A stretch of 32,500 bases of DNA. It comes from Glandiceps talaboti. Its lineage: Eukaryota > Hemichordata > Enteropneusta > Spengelidae. The stretch is from NCBI RefSeq assembly GCF_964340395.1, contig NC_135567.1, positions 19,142,806 to 19,175,305 on the forward strand. Reading direction: 5' to 3'. The translations under genes were made by a program, and so were the position numbers. Shown in pieces: positions 7,125 through 32,500 of the stretch. Numbering within the stretch: the first letter of the stretch is position 1; the number at the start of each line of letters is the position of its first letter. The notes under the pieces are model-generated. The model was not told where the DNA came from. It saw only the letters and a program-made list of their open reading frames with translations, and searched no databases.

Positions 7125-9590
7125 CACGTACAGTTACATATTTTTTAGGAATACATCTAAGGTGCTAGAGGGGTATATTAGCATTAGTCCCCCTGAGAGT
7201 TTTCTTGTACACATCTCATTATCTGGAAATGTCATCATGAACTTTTAGTGTTTTTTTTTTTTCAAGTTTCTGGGCTTACATAGATCCTACACTGCACTGT
7301 ATGGTCTATGCTTACACGTACGTAACGAATATGTTCACCGAGTTTCGCATTCACTCATTCAAGTTATCAATACACAGAAAAGATTTTTTTTTACTGAAAC
7401 AATTATTTTACTGAAATAAAGAATGAAAAGCCAAGAGACTTCACTAAGTCTACTTGAGAGTTTTAGAACATGTGCAATTTTATTACGAGGCAACATTAGT
7501 CTGGGACGTTATTTGCCCAGGTAAACATTTAGTGCATGGTACATCTCAACTCGCTGTAAAAGTGATTCTCCAGGTTGGACGCAACTACATTGTACAGGGG
7601 TGAGTGGCCCATAAAAAAATAATGGCCCTTTTTCAATGGTCTGTGTTTTGAGAAAGATATATTGTGGCAGTTGATATTCAATTGCAATTTCTATAAAATG
7701 GTTATTGTTTCTCACGGTGAAAGCTTACAAGTATATTCTATCGTTTGAAATTGTCATGCAAAATGGCAGACAAAGGATTCACAATGAACACCCCTCTCGT
7801 AACAATGTCTTTGTTAGACAACAGTGTATTTATCTACTTTCATTCAAATTCCCTTGGGATTAATTGACGACATTTTTAGAAACGGGAAAGCCGTTCTTCA
7901 CATTTTAGCAACCCAAAAATCCCAACGGATTTAGTGGTATTAGTACACCCAATCAGATATCAACGATAAGCCACGTGGTGAAAACAACAGCAAATCCTCT
8001 CTGCGGTAGTCCGGTGACTGTACTGGGTTAGTCTCGGTCTTACGTCTACACACATTCATTTTAGGAGCTCCGATCTGTTCCTCTGTCACAAACTGCATGC
8101 TTCCAGACACCAAAACTTCACGTTTCCGGTGACACCGGGGAAATCCCTCTGCCATACAACCCACAGTGATCATCCGCTACAGGGAGTGGAGAAATTTTAG
8201 CCGTTTGTCATCGCTAGTGTTGGTGAAAACGAACAGTCGAATGAGGACTTGTACTATCAGGTGGTTTTAGCAAGAACATCATACCAGATCAACACAACAT
8301 CAAATTCAACATCAAGGTACCCTTTTACATTTTATTTTAATCCAAATTATTATCATGTTCAGCTTATAGATATGTCATTGATAATCCAATTAATTTCATT
8401 TATCAATATTTGGCACGTAAACGTGTTTTATATATGTTTACGTGTGATAACGTTTAAATTGGGGTCACCTACATAGCTACATGTATTTGGTTCATAGTCG
8501 TGAACTCAGCGAGCCTTGCCTCGTCCTAGCCACTGCTATATATGCAAATATCTAATAATCAATAACTCCCGGCCTTGCTTACCCAACGTCACAAGTTACA
8601 TCAATTAATGAATTAATGTGAAATAATGAAGATAATTAAACACGACATGCCATAAATATTACAGCCTTAATCCCCAATTTGCCTTTTTTTTCCTTCTTGA
8701 ATTAAGTGTCTTTTTAATAACACTGCGTAGAGCTGGAAAAGGTACACAGGCAAAATATACGTGTATGTTATATCATATGATATGTTATGGCCATAAATAA
8801 ACAGGCATGCAGTCTATCGACCGTGTTTTTTTAAAGAATGGCGACGTTTTGAAATGTTGTGTCTATTTGATGACTTTTATAAACAAATGTGTTAATGTTA
8901 TTATAGTATTAATCTCCGAATCCCCCGCGGTTTCCCGTTGCCATGGTGATATTTATGCTACCGTTTGAAACAGCAGTCATTTCACCGTAAGCCCACAGCT
9001 GTATCATCTTGCATTTTAAACGAATTCGACATTTGCTAAAATTAAACTCATTTGCATAATTGTGATTAGATCTGATATTATTATTGAATTATTACAAAAT
9101 TATATGAAAATAAACTATGTAGTTGGTAAACAAAGACATTTAGAAAAGATTTTTATCAACTTTTCAGATTATCTACATTTTCAAAATACAATTCAAATTT
9201 TAAAAAAATAAATTACCGAATATGCCGTAGAGTGTACAATAATACTTAATTATACTAACATTTGTACAAATTCCCCCCAAAATGAATACAAATAAAGTAA
9301 AATAAAAAGGGAGCAACTCCGTAAAAGTGACACGGCACACTTGAAATTCGTTAGAAGAGAATATAGTCATTTTCATAGGACATTGACTTGTCTGCCCGGA
9401 GACTCTTGAGACCGATAATTTATTCACAAAGTATTACTCAATATTTATTCAAAATGGAGGAAAAGGACATTATGAAAACTGCATTGAGTTGAGAAGAATT
9501 GTATTATTATATTGAGAACAATTCACATATTTGACGATGACCCCTCGTATAGTATTTTATACGGCTGTGTCAATTTGCCACACCCAACAA
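7125..9590. other. Intergenic region upstream of the coronin gene
   Basis: About 2.5 kb contains no recognised gene. The GC content rises around 7930-8260, where a 77-aa reverse frame (7940-8173) exists but shows no known domain. GTTGCCATGGTGAT at 8937-8950 resembles an RFX X-box but misses the last half-site bases. These could be upstream regulatory DNA, which is a guess. Confidence 0.45.
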
Positions 9591-9766
9591 AGTTGAAAGG
9601 TCAACCGAAGCAATTTAGCTATTGAGACGGTGGCGGCCATTGCTGTCTGTGGTCGTGTGTACTTGGTCGGACTTCGCAGATTACATCATTTGATTGTTTC
9701 GATTCAAAACTTTCTAAAGTGGAATCGAGTTACTGTGAAGCTCGTGTGCAGGAACAAAATCTAAAG
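9590..9766 (+). promoter_or_regulatory. Candidate coronin promoter and 5' UTR
   Basis: This block just upstream of the coronin ATG is relatively GC-rich and contains GGTGGCGGCCATTGCTG at about 9629-9645 and a CACACCC motif near 9580. No TATA box lies at a sensible distance. The ATG at 9767 follows AAATCTAAAG, so A is at -3. The exact start of transcription is not visible. Confidence 0.4.
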
Positions 9767-32195
<22,429 letters not shown>

Positions 32196-32199
32196 CACA

Positions 32200-32500
32200 A
32201 ATGTATACATGTATATCAATATAAATGAATTAATTTGACGTTTCTGAATTTTGTATTACTATATTATAATACCTAAAATCTCCATCAGTGCATTTCTTGT
32301 TGTTAATGAAAAGTCACTAACATAATCCTGCTATGTATCTTGTTCTGTGTATGCTACCCAATCTGATTAAAATCTGATGTGATGAGAGCGATGCGATTTC
32401 TTTATTTACTATTCTTTTCATGCGGCTTGTGTGTGATTTTGTTGTTCCTGGTAATCATGTGAGAGGGCGGCAATCATCTGGAAGAACAAAATCAAAAACA
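32200..32500. other. Coronin intron 3, nothing recognised
   Basis: Intron sequence running to the window edge. No coding exon was detected. Confidence 0.45.

Noticed and set aside
7940-8173. 77-aa reverse frame as a divergent gene or first exon
   Set aside because: No recognisable domain, no clear splice donor in a matching phase and no homologue that I recognise. Only the local GC rise is suggestive.
8937-8950. RFX X-box upstream of coronin
   Set aside because: GTTGCCATGGTGAT lacks the AAC of the second half-site and lies about 800 bp from the coronin ATG. It is recorded only as a weak resemblance.

Overview
This is nuclear DNA from an animal. Coding sequence is very sparse, GT-AG introns are clear, base composition is AT-rich, and more than half of the second half of the window is tandem or dispersed repeat. 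The two genes are recognisable bilaterian orthologues. The AT-rich background, the variety of minisatellites, a tRNA-derived SINE and several MITE families suggest a marine invertebrate, either a lophotrochozoan such as a mollusc or brachiopod, or a non-vertebrate deuterostome. The sequence alone does not fix the phylum.

Both protein-coding genes are on the + strand. (1) A complete three-exon MESH1/HDDC3 gene lies at 1811-3649 and encodes 186 aa, a metazoan SpoT-like HD hydrolase. (2) The first three coding exons of a coronin-2-type actin regulator are at 9767-9793, 12945-13145 and 31838-31954. They encode 115 aa, and the gene runs off the right edge. Intron 2 of the coronin gene is about 18.7 kb.

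Layout: 1-423 holds an inverted-repeat element whose terminal sequence is amplified as a 34-bp array. 869-1358 is a long ATGT/GT/GATG microsatellite. 1500-3650 is the MESH1 promoter and gene, with a 244-bp TA-flanked MITE in intron 2 and a second copy just downstream. 4027-5738 holds a foldback repeat and a 61-bp minisatellite of about 20 copies. 6390-6616 is CT repeat. 6617-9600 is intergenic and includes the coronin promoter region. 9794-12944 is coronin intron 1, with a 49-bp minisatellite and a tRNA-derived SINE next to exon 2. 13146-31837 is coronin intron 2, a mosaic of about 20 repeat arrays and MITEs. 31955-32500 starts the next intron, with a short AATAACTGAA-type array.

The two genes have no evident functional connection. 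MESH1 is a metabolic hydrolase and coronin is a cytoskeletal WD40 protein. I found no new multigene system. The most informative material is the repeat biology: TA-MITEs in palindromic targets, a nested TTAA-flanked MITE with a paralogous empty site, 5-bp-TSD MITEs with variable internal tandem copy number, and two cases where MITE terminal repeats seem to have seeded minisatellites. Two gene-level points also deserve a look: an acidic-poor in-frame N-terminal extension upstream of MESH1, and a cluster of nuclear-receptor-type palindromes in coronin intron 2.
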